Below are positions 8,767-18,538 of a stretch of DNA of 64,000 nucleotides, in pieces. Origin of the DNA: Parasphingorhabdus sp. SCSIO 66989 (lineage in GTDB: Bacteria; Pseudomonadota; Alphaproteobacteria; Sphingomonadales; Sphingomonadaceae); NCBI RefSeq assembly GCF_032852305.1, contig NZ_CP136594.1:591001-655000 (forward strand), read 5' to 3'. A program made the position numbers and the translations under genes. Each line of letters starts with the position of its first letter. Position 1 is the stretch's first letter. Under the pieces are notes generated by a model that had not been told where the DNA came from, ran no database searches, and saw only the letters and a list, made by a program, of their open reading frames with translations.

Positions 8767-11046
8767 TCAGAAGCTTACACCGAGCCTGACGCCATAGGTG
8801 CGGCCCAGATTTGGCGTACCATTTGCCCACAAATTCGCGACCGGCGCAAATGTCTGGAAGAAACGCTCGTCGGTCAGGTTGCGACCATAGACACTGGCCC
8901 GTACTTCCCTGCCACCAGCATCGAAGGTGAGGCCGATCTGCCCATCAAGCAGGCCAAAGTCGTCGATGAAGCCACGCGGATCATTAATCAATGGCGACGG
9001 CCCGCCGCCATCAAAACGCGGTCCCAGATGGAAGAAATAGCTGTCTGTCCAGCGATAGGTGACCAGCGCATCAAGCGCGACATTGTCGGTCACTTGGGTT
9101 TCGTACTGCACCGTGCCTGAAACCTGAAATTCGGGCGCATTGCGCGGTTCCACAAAATCCGTGACGTCAAAATCGTTGAAGATGAAGTCACGGTACCGTG
9201 CGTTGAGATAGCCGCCGGTGCCCGAGACAGTCAGACCTTCGGCCACCACCGCCATGATCTCTGCCTCAATGCCCCAATACCGCACTGCAGCGGCGTTGGT
9301 GACAGTGGTGATCGTCGCGCCGGTTTCGGGATTGCGGCGGATCACTTCTTCCTGCTTATCAGTATAGTCGGTCAGGAAACCGGCGAGGTTGAAGCGCAGC
9401 CTGCGATTAAACCATTCGCTTTTGAGGCCCAGCTCATAGGTATCGACCAGCTCGGGATCATAAGGCCCGATCGTCTCTGTACTGTTGCCACGACCATTGA
9501 AGCCACCCGATCGGAAGCCCTGGCTGTACGAAGCGTAGATCAGCATATCCTCACGCGGCTGGTAATCAATCGCGATGCGCGGCGTGAACTGGCTCCAGCC
9601 CTGGGTATCGGCAGCAACATTGTCAAAGCCTTCTGTCTCGGGAAAGAAGCCGCCGCCCGTCTGATTAAAGCCATTGCGATAGATAAAGTCTTTATACTCA
9701 TAGGTATAGCGCCCACCCAGAGATATGCGCAACTCATCGGTTACGCGATAGTCGCCGGTGAGATACGCGCCGAAGCTGTAAGTGGTTTGCTGGCGGTCCA
9801 CGATCTCCACCGTGTCAGGCGGGAAACCCAAGAGTTCGAAGACGAACAGCGAGTTGGCCCCGTCCTGATAGTCAACAAATTGGCCAAACAGTCCGCCGAG
9901 AATCCTCAACCTGTCATTCACTGTCCAATTGGCACGAAACTCTTGCATGAACTGACGTTCGGTCACCGGCTGGATACTCGCGAATGTCGGGATCGGGACA
10001 CCATCAAAATCCGTTTGCTTGTCTTCCTCGAAAAGGTTGAAGCCACTGATTGATGTGATGTCGACATCGCCAGCAGTAATGTTGGCTGTCAAGTTGACAG
10101 AATGAGTCGTGGTGCGCAGGAAAGTCGGCGTGTCCTGATTGGTGCGGCTAAGATCCTGATTGGGGTCAGCGCAGCGCGGCATGTCGGTGACAACAACGCC
10201 GATGCACATCAGCTCGGTTGGGTTCGAGCGATTGAACAGCACACCCCAATCGCCTTCATTGCGCAGATAATCATATTGCAGCAATATCTCGACATCATCG
10301 GAAGGCGTGAAACGCAGCGAAGGTGACACTACCAGAAGATCGACGAAGCCACGATTCTCGCCATTAAAGTCGTTGGTGAACTGGCCATCATTGGTGACAC
10401 TGTTAACCGCAATGCGCGCATCGATTTTGCCAGGCACAATCGGACCGGTCAGCGATCCGCGCAGGTTAAACTCTCCGAAATTGCCCACAGTGACCTGCGC
10501 TTCCCCAGCAAATTCGTCTTTGGGTTTGGGGCGCGTTATGTTGATGACGCCGCCAATACTGTTGGCACCGAACAACGTGCCTTGCGGCCCGCGCAGCACT
10601 TCGACACGTTCGACATCGACTACGTTCAACAGCTGGCCTGCTATCGATGAGCCAAAAATCACGCCGTCAACCACCAGCGAAACCGCAGGGCTAAAAGTAC
10701 GGTCGAAATCCGCAGTGCCGACGCCGCGAATGAATATATTGGCGCCGCCAGCGGAAACGGCATTGGGATTGATCACCAGATTGGGCGTGACCATTTCGAG
10801 TCCCTTGACGTCGAGGATTTGGCGCTTGGCCAGTTCCTCGCCACTGACAACTGTTACCGCGATTGGCACATCTTGCAGGTTTTCCGTGGTTCGCCTGGCG
10901 GTCACGACAACCGTGTCAAGCATGTCGTCCCCAGCCTGGGACGAATCCTCTTCCATAGCATCATCATTGGCCTCTTGGCCGAACGCTGGCTGCGACAGTG
11001 CCAGCAATGAAACGAAACCCAGAACGGGTGCGTACCGATTGGTCAT
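8767..11046 (-). CDS. TonB-dependent outer membrane receptor
   Basis: A 759-residue TonB-dependent receptor. A signal peptide (MTNRYAPVLGFVSLLALSQPAFGQ, split here as residues 1-23) is followed by an acidic stretch and a TonB box-like LDTVVVTARR. The plug domain is present (VPIAVTVVSGEEL, IFIRGVGT, RVEVLRGPQGTLFGAN) and the barrel ends in the classical terminal aromatic (GVRLGVSF). The start at 11046 is chosen because GGAGG stands just upstream and it begins the signal peptide; an in-frame ATG lies at 11073. The plug type is that of the broad sphingomonad receptor group, so the ligand cannot be told from sequence. Context suggests a fucose-containing oligosaccharide or the carotenoid oxygenase substrate. 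Confidence 0.9.
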   Translation of the reverse strand: MTNRYAPVLGFVSLLALSQPAFGQEANDDAMEEDSSQAGDDMLDTVVVTARRTTENLQDVPIAVTVVSGEELAKRQILDVKGLEMVTPNLVINPNAVSAGGANIFIRGVGTADFDRTFSPAVSLVVDGVIFGSSIAGQLLNVVDVERVEVLRGPQGTLFGANSIGGVINITRPKPKDEFAGEAQVTVGNFGEFNLRGSLTGPIVPGKIDARIAVNSVTNDGQFTNDFNGENRGFVDLLVVSPSLRFTPSDDVEILLQYDYLRNEGDWGVLFNRSNPTELMCIGVVVTDMPRCADPNQDLSRTNQDTPTFLRTTTHSVNLTANITAGDVDITSISGFNLFEEDKQTDFDGVPIPTFASIQPVTERQFMQEFRANWTVNDRLRILGGLFGQFVDYQDGANSLFVFELLGFPPDTVEIVDRQQTTYSFGAYLTGDYRVTDELRISLGGRYTYEYKDFIYRNGFNQTGGGFFPETEGFDNVAADTQGWSQFTPRIAIDYQPREDMLIYASYSQGFRSGGFNGRGNSTETIGPYDPELVDTYELGLKSEWFNRRLRFNLAGFLTDYTDKQEEVIRRNPETGATITTVTNAAAVRYWGIEAEIMAVVAEGLTVSGTGGYLNARYRDFIFNDFDVTDFVEPRNAPEFQVSGTVQYETQVTDNVALDALVTYRWTDSYFFHLGPRFDGGGPSPLINDPRGFIDDFGLLDGQIGLTFDAGGREVRASVYGRNLTDERFFQTFAPVANLWANGTPNLGRTYGVRLGVSF

Positions 11047-11305
11047 TTTTATCTGCCTCCATCTTCTCCCCACCCCGGAGACATCAAGATATGTTCCGGG
11101 GGCGCGTTCAGATGCACTGCAGCCGACTCTTTTGGCCGATCATAGGCGCAGCACAAGTGAACTGCTGTTTTAAGATTGCAACGGACTTGTAACTTGTGTC
11201 AAGTGCTCAATTGCGCAAATGCGTGTTTCTATGGAGGTGAGAATTGCAATTGAGAGCCGTGCATAGCTGCTGGACAAGGTGCTTCCGAAAAGGCTTGGTC
11301 CGGCC

Positions 11306-12436
11306 ATGGTAATTGCAGAAGTCGCTGATTTTCGGGAGGCAGCGCGACGTCGCGTGCCGCACTTCCTGTTCGAATATATCGATGGCGGCAGCTATCAGCA
11401 GGTCACCTTAGGCCGCAATGTTGAAGACCTTGCAGATGTGACATTAGGGCAATGGGTTCTGCGCGATGTCTCCGAAGTTGATCCATCAATCACTCTGTTT
11501 GGCCAGCGACTCTCGCTGCCATTGGTGCTGGCACCGGTCGGGCTAGCCGGCCTCAATGCCCGCCGTGGCGAGGTCCAGGCGGCCCGAGCCGCCAACGTCG
11601 CCGGAGTCCCCTTATGTCTTTCGACCGTGTCCGCCTGCACTATTGAGGAGGTCGCGGCTGAGTCCGGTCAGCCACCGTGGTTTCAGCTCTATATGCTGCG
11701 CGACCGGGGGTTTGTTACGGCCATGCTCGATCGTGCAAAGGCCGCCAGTTGCCCGGCGCTTGTTTTTACCGTCGATCTCCCGGTTCCCGGCGCGCGTTAT
11801 CGCGACCGGCGCTCCGGGCTGACCGGTGCTCCGGGCCTCTCCGGCCAGCTACAGCGCCTTGGCCAGGCGCTGGCGAAGCCGGGCTGGTGCTGGGATGTCG
11901 GATTGCGCGGTCGCCCGTTGACGCTCGGCAATGTTGCGGGCGTGTTGGGCTCCAGCGCGCCATTGAGTGACTTTCTCGGCTGGCTTGCTGACAATTTCGA
12001 CCCGGCGGCGACATGGAAAGATCTGGAATGGGTACGCAGCCAATGGTCTGGCCCGCTTATCGTCAAGGGCATCCTCCATCCCGACGATGCGCGGGCCGCC
12101 CTTGCGGCCGGCGCTGATGGCATCGTGGTGTCCAACCATGGTGGCCGCCAGCTCGATGGTGCCATGTCTGCAGTGAAGGCACTGCCGGGCATTGTTGATA
12201 CTGTTGGCGGCGACTTGGTAGTCTTGGCAGATGGCGGCGTGCGTTCGGGCCTCGATGTGCTGCGCTACCTGTCTCTGGGTGCCGATGCCGTACTTGCAGG
12301 GCGCCCATGGGTTTGGGCATTGGGGAGTGCAGGCGAGCGCGGCGTGGCACAATTGATCGCAATGCTCGATGCCGAATTACGCGCCGCTATGGCGCTTACC
12401 GGAGAAACGCGGCTCGCTGCGGGGTCGGGAAAATAG
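11306..12436 (+). CDS. lldD: L-lactate dehydrogenase, FMN-dependent
   Basis: A 376-residue FMN alpha-hydroxy acid dehydrogenase that aligns by eye along its length with E. coli LldD: FLFEYIDGGSYQQVTL, LAPVGLAGLNARRGEVQAA, WFQLYMLRDRGF, PGARYRD, IVKGILHPDDA and the catalytic VVSNHGGRQLDG. It oxidises L-lactate to pyruvate at the inner face of the membrane, passing electrons to quinone. The ATG at 11306 matches where LldD proteins begin (VADFREAARR); an upstream GTG at 11279 is less likely. The gene is divergent from the TonB receptor and provides the missing step for the L-lactate made by the fucose pathway. Confidence 0.9.
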   Translation: MVIAEVADFREAARRRVPHFLFEYIDGGSYQQVTLGRNVEDLADVTLGQWVLRDVSEVDPSITLFGQRLSLPLVLAPVGLAGLNARRGEVQAARAANVAGVPLCLSTVSACTIEEVAAESGQPPWFQLYMLRDRGFVTAMLDRAKAASCPALVFTVDLPVPGARYRDRRSGLTGAPGLSGQLQRLGQALAKPGWCWDVGLRGRPLTLGNVAGVLGSSAPLSDFLGWLADNFDPAATWKDLEWVRSQWSGPLIVKGILHPDDARAALAAGADGIVVSNHGGRQLDGAMSAVKALPGIVDTVGGDLVVLADGGVRSGLDVLRYLSLGADAVLAGRPWVWALGSAGERGVAQLIAMLDAELRAAMALTGETRLAAGSGK

Positions 12437-12474
12437 ACCAGACTTGCTGCGCAAAATTGCTAAGTCATTGAAAA

Positions 12475-12549
12475 TGGAGCGGGCGAAGAGATTCGAACTC
12501 TCGACCCCAACCTTGGCAAGGTTGTGCTCTACCCCTGAGCTACGCCCGC
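12475..12549 (-). tRNA. tRNA-Gly(GCC)
   Basis: On the minus strand the sequence folds as a complete cloverleaf: acceptor GCGGGCG/CGCCCGC, D arm GCTC-AGGGGTA-GAGC, anticodon arm CAACC-TTGCCAA-GGTTG with anticodon GCC, T arm GAGAG-TTCGAAT-CTCTT, discriminator T and an encoded CCA at 12475-12477. It sits alone between lldD and a thioredoxin-like gene. The remaining bases of this gap (12550-12754) hold nothing I recognise. Confidence 0.97.
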
Positions 12550-12754
12550 TCGGCGGCTGATTATTTGTACCAGTGATTCTGGCCCATCAGCAGGTGAGGG
12601 CGCGCGGTTAGCATGCGTTTTTCGGTCCCGCAAGAGGAATTTTTGCCGCCCTCACACCTTAATATAACAAATCCGGTCTTGGCATTGCCCGTGCGGCACC
12701 CAAAATGATAGGACAGACAAAAGCGCTCCCCCGGCCCCTCCGGGCGGCGGTGCA

Positions 12755-13699
12755 ATGACAGGATTATTGAAGGAAAAATCTGTGGCCACACTCGGACTGA
12801 CCGGCGATCAGCAGCAAGCCGTCGAAGAATTCAAGCGCGATATTGTCGAGCCGTCGATGACCAAGCTGGTCATCCTCGATTTCTGGGCCGAATGGTGCGG
12901 TCCATGCAAAGCGCTGACGCCGGTGCTGGAAAAGGTGGCCGCGGATTATGCCGATAAAGGCGTGGTGCTGGCCAAGATCAATGTCGATGAAAACAAGTTT
13001 ATCGCCGGCCAGTTTCAGGTGCAGTCGATCCCGACGGTCTATGCGATTTTTCAGGGTCAGCCGGTCGCTAATCTGACCAATGCGCGCAGCGAGAGCCAGC
13101 TTAAAGGCGCGCTTGATGAACTGCTCTCCAAACTGCCGATACAGGCGGGCGGCGATGGCGAGGCAGGGCAGGATATAGCGCCACTGCTCGCAATGGGTGA
13201 GGAAGTTCTCGCCGGTGGCGATGCCAACCGCGCGGCGGGGATTTTCGGCCAGATTGTCGAGATGCAGCCGCAAAATGATGAGGCGGTCGGCGGTCTGGCG
13301 CGGGCGTTGCTGGCGGATAATCGCGTAACGGAGGCCAAGGCTATTCTTGAGGCTCTCCCCGAAGATCAGCGTGGAGGCGAGGCGGTTAAGCGGGCGCTGT
13401 CGGCGCTGGCGTTGGCCGAGGATGCCAATGCCGATCATGGTGACAGTGCCGCATTGGCGCAGCAGCTGGAGCGTGAGCCCGACAATCACGAAGTACGCCT
13501 CGATTATGCCAATGCTCTTTGGGGCGCGCAGGATCGCGATGGCGCGGTTGAGCAGCTTTTGACCATTATCCGCGCCGATAAGGACTGGAATGACGGCGCG
13601 GCGCGGCAGCGGCTGTTGCAGATTTTTGAGGCGGTGGGTTTGGAAGACCCCTGGGTTGCGGGCGCACGGCGCAAAATGTCCGCGGCGCTGTTCGGATGA
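12755..13699 (+). CDS. Thioredoxin-domain protein with TPR region (CnoX/YbbN-like)
   Basis: A 314-residue protein with an N-terminal thioredoxin fold (about residues 20-130, LVILDFWAEWCGPCKALTP, active site WCGPC, cis-Pro strand QSIPTVYAI) followed by an alpha-helical tetratricopeptide-like half (about 150-310). This is the architecture of YbbN/CnoX, a holdase co-chaperone that protects proteins from oxidation and hands them to GroEL. Unlike E. coli CnoX it keeps both active-site cysteines. A GTG at 12782 with AAGGA seven bases upstream is an alternative start that would remove nine residues. The stop overlaps the start of the next gene (ATGA), so they form an operon. Confidence 0.85.
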   Translation: MTGLLKEKSVATLGLTGDQQQAVEEFKRDIVEPSMTKLVILDFWAEWCGPCKALTPVLEKVAADYADKGVVLAKINVDENKFIAGQFQVQSIPTVYAIFQGQPVANLTNARSESQLKGALDELLSKLPIQAGGDGEAGQDIAPLLAMGEEVLAGGDANRAAGIFGQIVEMQPQNDEAVGGLARALLADNRVTEAKAILEALPEDQRGGEAVKRALSALALAEDANADHGDSAALAQQLEREPDNHEVRLDYANALWGAQDRDGAVEQLLTIIRADKDWNDGAARQRLLQIFEAVGLEDPWVAGARRKMSAALFG

Positions 13700-14325
13700 C
13701 TCAGATGACGGCCCAGCGTATCACCATCTTTCCTCTGCCCGGCGTTATCCTGTTTCCCGGACTACAGTTGCCGCTGCATATGTTTGAGCCGCGCTATAAG
13801 GCGATGGTCAGCGATGCCATGGCGCGCGACCGGCAGATCGGCATGATCCAGCCGCGCGAGCCCGAGCAGGAGGGCCAGCCACCGGCTTTGTTCGATATGG
13901 GGTGTCTCGGTCGCATCGCCGATGTCGAGGCGCTGGACGATGGCCGCTATAATGTGCTGCTCGATGGCATTGCGCGCTTCCGACTGGTGCGCGAGCTGGA
14001 TGTCACCACGCCCTTCCGTCAGGTCGAGGGCGAGTTGATCGAAGAGGTCGAAGAAGCCCTGGCGGCTGCGGAACGCGCCGCGCTGGAGCAGGAAGCAAAG
14101 CGCTTTGCCAATGCCCAGGGCTATAGCGTCGACTGGGATTCGGTGGCGCGGCTCGATGATGTTTCCATGGTCAACGGTGTCGCTCAGATCGCCCCGTTTG
14201 ACAGCGCCGCGAAGCAGGCATTGCTTGAAGCAGAAACCTTGTCACAGCGGACCGAGTTGCTGATCCAGCTGATGCAGTTTTTCGGCCGGCGTGATCGCGA
14301 TGAGGACAGCGTGACGCTGCAATAA
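13696..14325 (+). CDS. Lon N-terminal (LON substrate-binding) domain protein
   Basis: A 209-residue protein made only of the domain found at the N-terminus of Lon protease: ITIFPLPGVILFPG, LHMFEPRYKAM, IGMIQPREPE, and GCLGRIADVEALDDGRYNVLLDGIARF (seen in two parts). It has no AAA+ or protease domain. Free-standing LON-domain proteins are common in alphaproteobacteria and are thought to help in substrate recruitment or quality control; the biochemical role is not established. It is coupled by an ATGA overlap to the thioredoxin/TPR gene, which fits a proteostasis operon. Confidence 0.85.
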   Translation: MTQMTAQRITIFPLPGVILFPGLQLPLHMFEPRYKAMVSDAMARDRQIGMIQPREPEQEGQPPALFDMGCLGRIADVEALDDGRYNVLLDGIARFRLVRELDVTTPFRQVEGELIEEVEEALAAAERAALEQEAKRFANAQGYSVDWDSVARLDDVSMVNGVAQIAPFDSAAKQALLEAETLSQRTELLIQLMQFFGRRDRDEDSVTLQ

Positions 14326-14348
14326 GGTTTGCAGTATCGAGAATATGC

Positions 14349-14496
14349 GTCGGCCCCGCGCAGGCGGGACCAAGGCTTTTGGCTCACACTAAGCCACGAG
14401 ATCACAAAGAGATTGTGCGAACACGAGCCCTCTTTGCGCCTTTGCGTCTTTGCGTGATTATAAAAGAAGCCCTGGCCCCGCCTGCGCGGGGCCGAC
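14349..14496. repeat. Composite palindromic repeat, family C copy 1
   Basis: A unit bounded by inverted arms, GTCGGCCCCGCGCAGGCGGG at the left and its complement (CCGCCTGCGCGGGGCCGAC) at the right. Nested inside is a second inverted pair related to 'cacaaagccac...cgtgg...tttgtg' (CTCACACTAAGCCACGA and CTTTGCGCCTTTGCGTCTTTGCGTGA). It fills the gap between the convergent Lon-N and marC genes and may fold as a bidirectional terminator. Two further copies are at 27674 and 40913. Confidence 0.8.
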
Positions 14497-14511
14497 GAGG
14501 AAGTTTGAATC

Positions 14512-15135
14512 TTAACTGAAGAAACTGGCCTTCAGTCCATCAATCACAAATTGCGCTGCCAATGCGGCTAGGATCACACCGAGCAGTCGGGTAATCACCG
14601 TTTCCAGCCTTTGCCCCATCAGCTTGAGCAGCGGACCGGCGGCAAGCAGGGCGAGCAGGGTGACGATCAGCACCGACAATAGCGCGCCGCCGATCACCAG
14701 ATGCTGTTCGAGCGAGGAATATTCGTTGAACAACAGCATGATGGTGGCGATGGATCCGGGTCCGGCGATCATTGGCATTGCCATCGGGAACACCGAGACA
14801 TCTTCGACCTCTTGGTCGTCGACGATTTCCTGGGCGCGGTCCTCGCGGCGCTGGGTGCGTTTTTCAAACACCATTTCCAACGCGATGATAAACAGCATGA
14901 TGCCGCCGGCGATGCGGAAGCTGTCGAGGGTGATCCCCAACGCGCCGAGCAGATTATTGCCGAATATCGCGAAGATGGCGAGGATTGCAGCGGAGATGAT
15001 GATAGCGCGCACTGCCATATCGCGCCGCGCTTTGGCCGAAGCGCCGCCGGTCATGCTGGCATAGATCGGGGCGCAGCCGGGCGGATCGATCACCACGAAA
15101 AAGGTGACAAAGGCAGAGATAAACAGTTCGACCAT
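14512..15135 (-). CDS. MarC family integral membrane protein
   Basis: A 207-residue protein with about six hydrophobic segments. The family signature is seen at the start (FFVVIDPPGCAPIY), as IAGGIMLFIIALEMVF in the middle and MPMIAGPGSIATIMLL at about residue 120. MarC/UPF0056 proteins are inner membrane proteins with no firmly established substrate; the name comes from the mar region of E. coli but antibiotic resistance was not confirmed. It is followed by eight bases and then, upstream on the same strand, folD. Confidence 0.85.
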   Translation of the reverse strand: MVELFISAFVTFFVVIDPPGCAPIYASMTGGASAKARRDMAVRAIIISAAILAIFAIFGNNLLGALGITLDSFRIAGGIMLFIIALEMVFEKRTQRREDRAQEIVDDQEVEDVSVFPMAMPMIAGPGSIATIMLLFNEYSSLEQHLVIGGALLSVLIVTLLALLAAGPLLKLMGQRLETVITRLLGVILAALAAQFVIDGLKASFFS

Positions 15136-15143
15136 GGCGCGCC

Positions 15144-16064
15144 TTACAGGCCTTCAGGATCAGCTAGGCCAGCGCGGCGACAGGCGGCGACCAGCGTATT
15201 GCGCATCAGACAGGCAATGGTCATCGGACCGACACCGCCCGGCACCGGGGTGATCGCGGCGACATCGGCACGCAGCGCTTCATCGGTGGCAACGTCACCA
15301 ACCAGACGGCCTTTTTCCGCACCTTCGGCGGGCGGCAGGCGGTTAATCCCGACATCGATCACCACAGCGCCCGATTTCAGCCAGTCACCACGCACCATTT
15401 CCGCGCGGCCTACAGCGGCGACCACAATATCAGCACGGCGCACAACATCGGCAAGATTGCGGGTGCGACTATGCGCCAGGGTGACGGTGCAATTCTCGCG
15501 CAACAGCAACTGCGCCATCGGCTTGCCGACAATATTGGAGCGGCCCACCACCACGGCGTCCATGCCGCTCAAATCACCCAGCGCATGTTTGAGCAGCATA
15601 AGGCTGCCGAGCGGGGTGCAAGGCACCATCGCCTCTTCGCCAACGGCGAGCCGTCCGGCATTGACGACATGAAAGCCATCAACATCCTTGGCCGGATCAA
15701 TCGCGGCAATGACGGCTTTATCGTCCATATGGTCGGGTAGGGGCAGCTGCACCAATATGCCGTCCACTGCATCATCAGTGTTAAGCTGATCAATCAGCGT
15801 CAGCAGGTCATCCTGCGATACGTTGGTATCGAGGCGATGCTCGAAGCTTTCCATGCCCGCGGCAATGGTCGCCTTGTGCTTGGAGCGGACATAGACCTGG
15901 CTTGCCGGGTCTTCGCCAACCAGCACCACGGCCAGCCCCGGAGAGCGCCCGGCCGCCTGTTGAAACGCCGGAACCGCATCGGCTACGCGCTGGCGCAGCT
16001 CGGCGGCAAAGGCTTTGCCATCAATGATTTGCGGCGATTTTTTCGCCTGAGTTTGTGCTGTCAT
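15144..16064 (-). CDS. folD: Methylenetetrahydrofolate dehydrogenase/cyclohydrolase
   Basis: A 306-residue FolD. Signature sequences are present: [21 protein letters not shown] (split in the protein near residue 43), [10 protein letters not shown], the PCTPLG motif, and [18 protein letters not shown] for NADP binding. The C-terminal [15 protein letters not shown] is typical. It interconverts 5,10-methylene- and 10-formyl-tetrahydrofolate in one-carbon metabolism. The gene precedes marC with an eight-base gap and follows yggT on the same strand. Confidence 0.96.
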   Translation of the reverse strand: MTAQTQAKKSPQIIDGKAFAAELRQRVADAVPAFQQAAGRSPGLAVVLVGEDPASQVYVRSKHKATIAAGMESFEHRLDTNVSQDDLLTLIDQLNTDDAVDGILVQLPLPDHMDDKAVIAAIDPAKDVDGFHVVNAGRLAVGEEAMVPCTPLGSLMLLKHALGDLSGMDAVVVGRSNIVGKPMAQLLLRENCTVTLAHSRTRNLADVVRRADIVVAAVGRAEMVRGDWLKSGAVVIDVGINRLPPAEGAEKGRLVGDVATDEALRADVAAITPVPGGVGPMTIACLMRNTLVAACRRAGLADPEGL

Positions 16065-16132
16065 TGCCTGTCACCCTGAAGGACAGACCCGGATAGTATC
16101 GCGGACGGTCTGAAATCACCGCGCCTTTAGCA

Positions 16133-16420
16133 TCACATTGTCTGTGTGGCGACGGAAATCAGGACGCGTTGCAAAATATTCAGCCCGATGATCAGCACCA
16201 GCGGCGAAAAATCAATCGCGCCGGTATCCGGCATGATCTTGCGGATCGGGTTGAGGATCGGGTCAAGCAGCATATTCAGCGAGGAATAGATGGTCGAAAC
16301 CGCCTGATTGCTCATCGACACGACATTGAACATGATCAGCAGGCCGATGATAAACTGGACGATGATAATCATCACCAGCACGTTCATCAAAATCTGCACT
16401 ATTTCGATCAGAAGCAGCAT
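16133..16420 (-). CDS. YggT family membrane protein
   Basis: A 95-residue protein with two hydrophobic blocks (about residues 3-32 and 70-90) separated by the conserved DPILNPIRKIMPDTGAIDFSPL segment of the YggT family. The family is associated with division/osmotic functions and is usually near pyrroline-5-carboxylate reductase or YggS genes; here it precedes folD by 68 bases. The internal ATG at 16420 is chosen because the longer upstream reading frame adds an unrelated charged leader outside the family. Confidence 0.85.
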   Translation of the reverse strand: MLLLIEIVQILMNVLVMIIIVQFIIGLLIMFNVVSMSNQAVSTIYSSLNMLLDPILNPIRKIMPDTGAIDFSPLVLIIGLNILQRVLISVATQTM

Positions 16421-16761
16421 GTGCGTATTTACTCCATTAAGGCGATTTCGCGCCGAACTACCGTTATGCGCCAGCCTCAGGTGTCTTGCCCTATTAATAC
16501 TCTTTAGACATGCATCCATTAAGGTGCAATATCGTTCCGCAGTTTTTTCGACCGGCGACATCAGTCTCCCTCCCCTTCACCTTCGGCTCCGCTGGAGATT
16601 ACGGGACGAGCTATCGTCTTGGCGGAGCGACAGTTGGGCAACTCTATATACTATCTCGTCATTGCGAGGAGCGTAGCGACGCGGCAATCCAGAGCAACGC
16701 AAGACGCCCTGGATTGCTTCGCTTTGCTCGCAATGACGACGGAAAATGGGCTCGGATGGGG
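16421..16761. other. Gene-poor stretch between argB and yggT
   Basis: About 340 bases without a supported gene. It holds one REP-like palindrome (16658-16737, listed separately) near the argB stop. The rest (16421-16657) would carry the promoter for yggT; I see no clear motif in it. Confidence 0.5.
16658..16737. repeat. REP-like palindrome, family D copy 1
   Basis: Starts GTCATTGCGAGGAGC and ends GCTCGCAATGAC, with internal complementary GGCAATCCAGAG.../...CCCTGGATTGC segments, so the whole folds as a long imperfect hairpin. It lies 24 bases past the argB stop. A second copy is at 49571-49652 in the GTA cluster. Confidence 0.85.
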
Positions 16762-17667
16762 TTACCCCTCGCGTACCAGCGTGCCGACGCCCTGTTCGGT
16801 GAAGAATTCCAACAGCATGGCATGCGGCACACGCCCGTCGAGAATGACCGCGGCATCGACGCCATTTTCGACCGCGCGGGTGCAGGTTTCCAGCTTGGGG
16901 ATCATGCCGCCGCTGATGACGCCCTTATCGGTCAATCGCGCAATGGCTTCCAGATCAAGCTCGGGGATCAGTGTGCCTTCCGCATCCAGCACGCCGGGTA
17001 CATCGGTGAGCAGAAACAACCGTGCCGCATCCAGAGCAGCGGCAATCGCACCGGCCATGGTGTCGGCATTGATATTATAGGTCTGCCCGTCCTCACCGAT
17101 GCCGATGGGCGCAATCACTGGGATCATTCCGGCATTGCTCAGCGGTTCCAGGACATCGGGGTCGACGCGCTGTGGCTCGCCAACAAAGCCAAGATCAATA
17201 ATCCGCTCGATATTGCTCTCCGGGTCGCGCTTGGTGCGGCGCATCTTGCGGGCGCGGACGAAATTGCCGTCCTTGCCGCTAATCCCGATGGCACGGCCTC
17301 CGGCATCGCTGATCCAGCTGACCAGCTCTTTGTTGATTGCGCCGGAGAGGACCATTTCGGCAATTTCTGCTGTTGCCTTGTCGGTAACGCGCAGACCATC
17401 GACAAAGGTGCTTTCCACCCCGACTCGCGCCAGCATCGCGCCGATTTGCGGGCCACCACCATGGACCACGACCGGGTTGATGCCGACGGCTTTGAGCAGA
17501 ACCACATTCTCGGCAAAGGCCTTGGCCAGCGCTGGATCGCCCATGGCATGGCCGCCATATTTGACGACAAAGGTCTCGCCGGCATAGCGCTGCAAATAGG
17601 GAAGCGCCTCGGTCAGTGTCTCGGCCTTGGCGAGCAGGGCGGGGTCATGTTGAAAATTATGGGTCAT
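16762..17667 (-). CDS. argB: Acetylglutamate kinase
   Basis: A 301-residue amino acid kinase. Motifs include [12 protein letters not shown] near the N-terminus (ATP phosphate binding), [11 protein letters not shown], and the acetylglutamate-binding [17 protein letters not shown] region, ending with [10 protein letters not shown] and the regulatory-type C-terminus. It phosphorylates N-acetyl-L-glutamate in arginine synthesis and is probably arginine-sensitive, like the long N-terminal-helix forms. The start at 17667 (MTHNFQHD) is chosen; the reading frame extends ten codons further. The first codons overlap the last 11 bases of the upstream queuosine transporter gene. Confidence 0.95.
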   Translation of the reverse strand: MTHNFQHDPALLAKAETLTEALPYLQRYAGETFVVKYGGHAMGDPALAKAFAENVVLLKAVGINPVVVHGGGPQIGAMLARVGVESTFVDGLRVTDKATAEIAEMVLSGAINKELVSWISDAGGRAIGISGKDGNFVRARKMRRTKRDPESNIERIIDLGFVGEPQRVDPDVLEPLSNAGMIPVIAPIGIGEDGQTYNINADTMAGAIAAALDAARLFLLTDVPGVLDAEGTLIPELDLEAIARLTDKGVISGGMIPKLETCTRAVENGVDAAVILDGRVPHAMLLEFFTEQGVGTLVREG

Positions 17668-18349
17668 GGCGGTCAATCCATCTGCCGAAACGGACAATAA
17701 AGACGATCAATACCGGCACCACAACCATGGCCAACACCACCTTGGCGATGGATTGGCCGATCAGCAGGTCCATAATCGGGAATTCACCATAAAAGGAGCC
17801 GGTAATAAAGATCACGGTATCCACCAATTGGGACAGCACTCCGGCGATCACGCCGCGCAAGGCAATCCATTGGCCGGTCGCAGCCGTAAGCTTGGAGAAG
17901 AGATAGACATTGAGGAACTGGCCGACGCCATAGGCGGCAATGCCGGCTAACCAGATACGCGGCGTTGCCAGCATGATGGTGTTAAACGCATCAAGTCTTG
18001 CCGGATCATTCTGCGCCGCCGGAAGCGCCAGCACGAACAGCGCCAGCAATATCGAGAAGACCAATGGTGCAAAGCCGAAGGCGACCAGCCGATTGGCTGC
18101 GGCCCGCCCATGCAGTTCTGCCACCGCGCTGGAGAGCATCACCAATATGATAAAGGCGAAAATACCCGCCTCCACTTCCAGCGGCCCAATCGCCACCTGT
18201 TTATTGGCGAGAACCCCTGCAATGCACACCATACCGCCATAAAAGACCGAAAAGGCAAAAAGCGAGCGCGGGATGCCGCTTTGCTGTTCTGTCTCCGTCT
18301 GACTGTCAGGAGATGTGGTAGGCGCTTCTATGGTTGCATGGTCATTCAT
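17657..18349 (-). CDS. Queuosine precursor transporter (YhhQ/VUT family)
   Basis: A 230-residue membrane protein with about six hydrophobic segments. Family features are the early [19 protein letters not shown] region, the middle [19 protein letters not shown] segment, and [20 protein letters not shown]. YhhQ imports 7-cyano-7-deazaguanine or related queuosine precursors across the inner membrane. A hydrophilic 25-residue leader precedes the first membrane segment. It overlaps argB, so both are probably on one transcript. Confidence 0.88.
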   Translation of the reverse strand: MNDHATIEAPTTSPDSQTETEQQSGIPRSLFAFSVFYGGMVCIAGVLANKQVAIGPLEVEAGIFAFIILVMLSSAVAELHGRAAANRLVAFGFAPLVFSILLALFVLALPAAQNDPARLDAFNTIMLATPRIWLAGIAAYGVGQFLNVYLFSKLTAATGQWIALRGVIAGVLSQLVDTVIFITGSFYGEFPIMDLLIGQSIAKVVLAMVVVPVLIVFIVRFGRWIDRHDP

Positions 18350-18538
18350 GACAGCGCGTTATCGGCTTTTTCGCGCTTGGGGAAGGGGTTAGTCGCTATC
18401 GTGCCATGCCGCGCTTTGACCCGTAACCGAGGTAAAAGCTGGTTTTCGCTGCGAATTAACCAGGGCAGGTGCTTCCCACCGCGCCGCTTTGCCGCTAACG
18501 CTAAGCCCCGGGCGCATCTGCCAAGGGGATAATCACGC

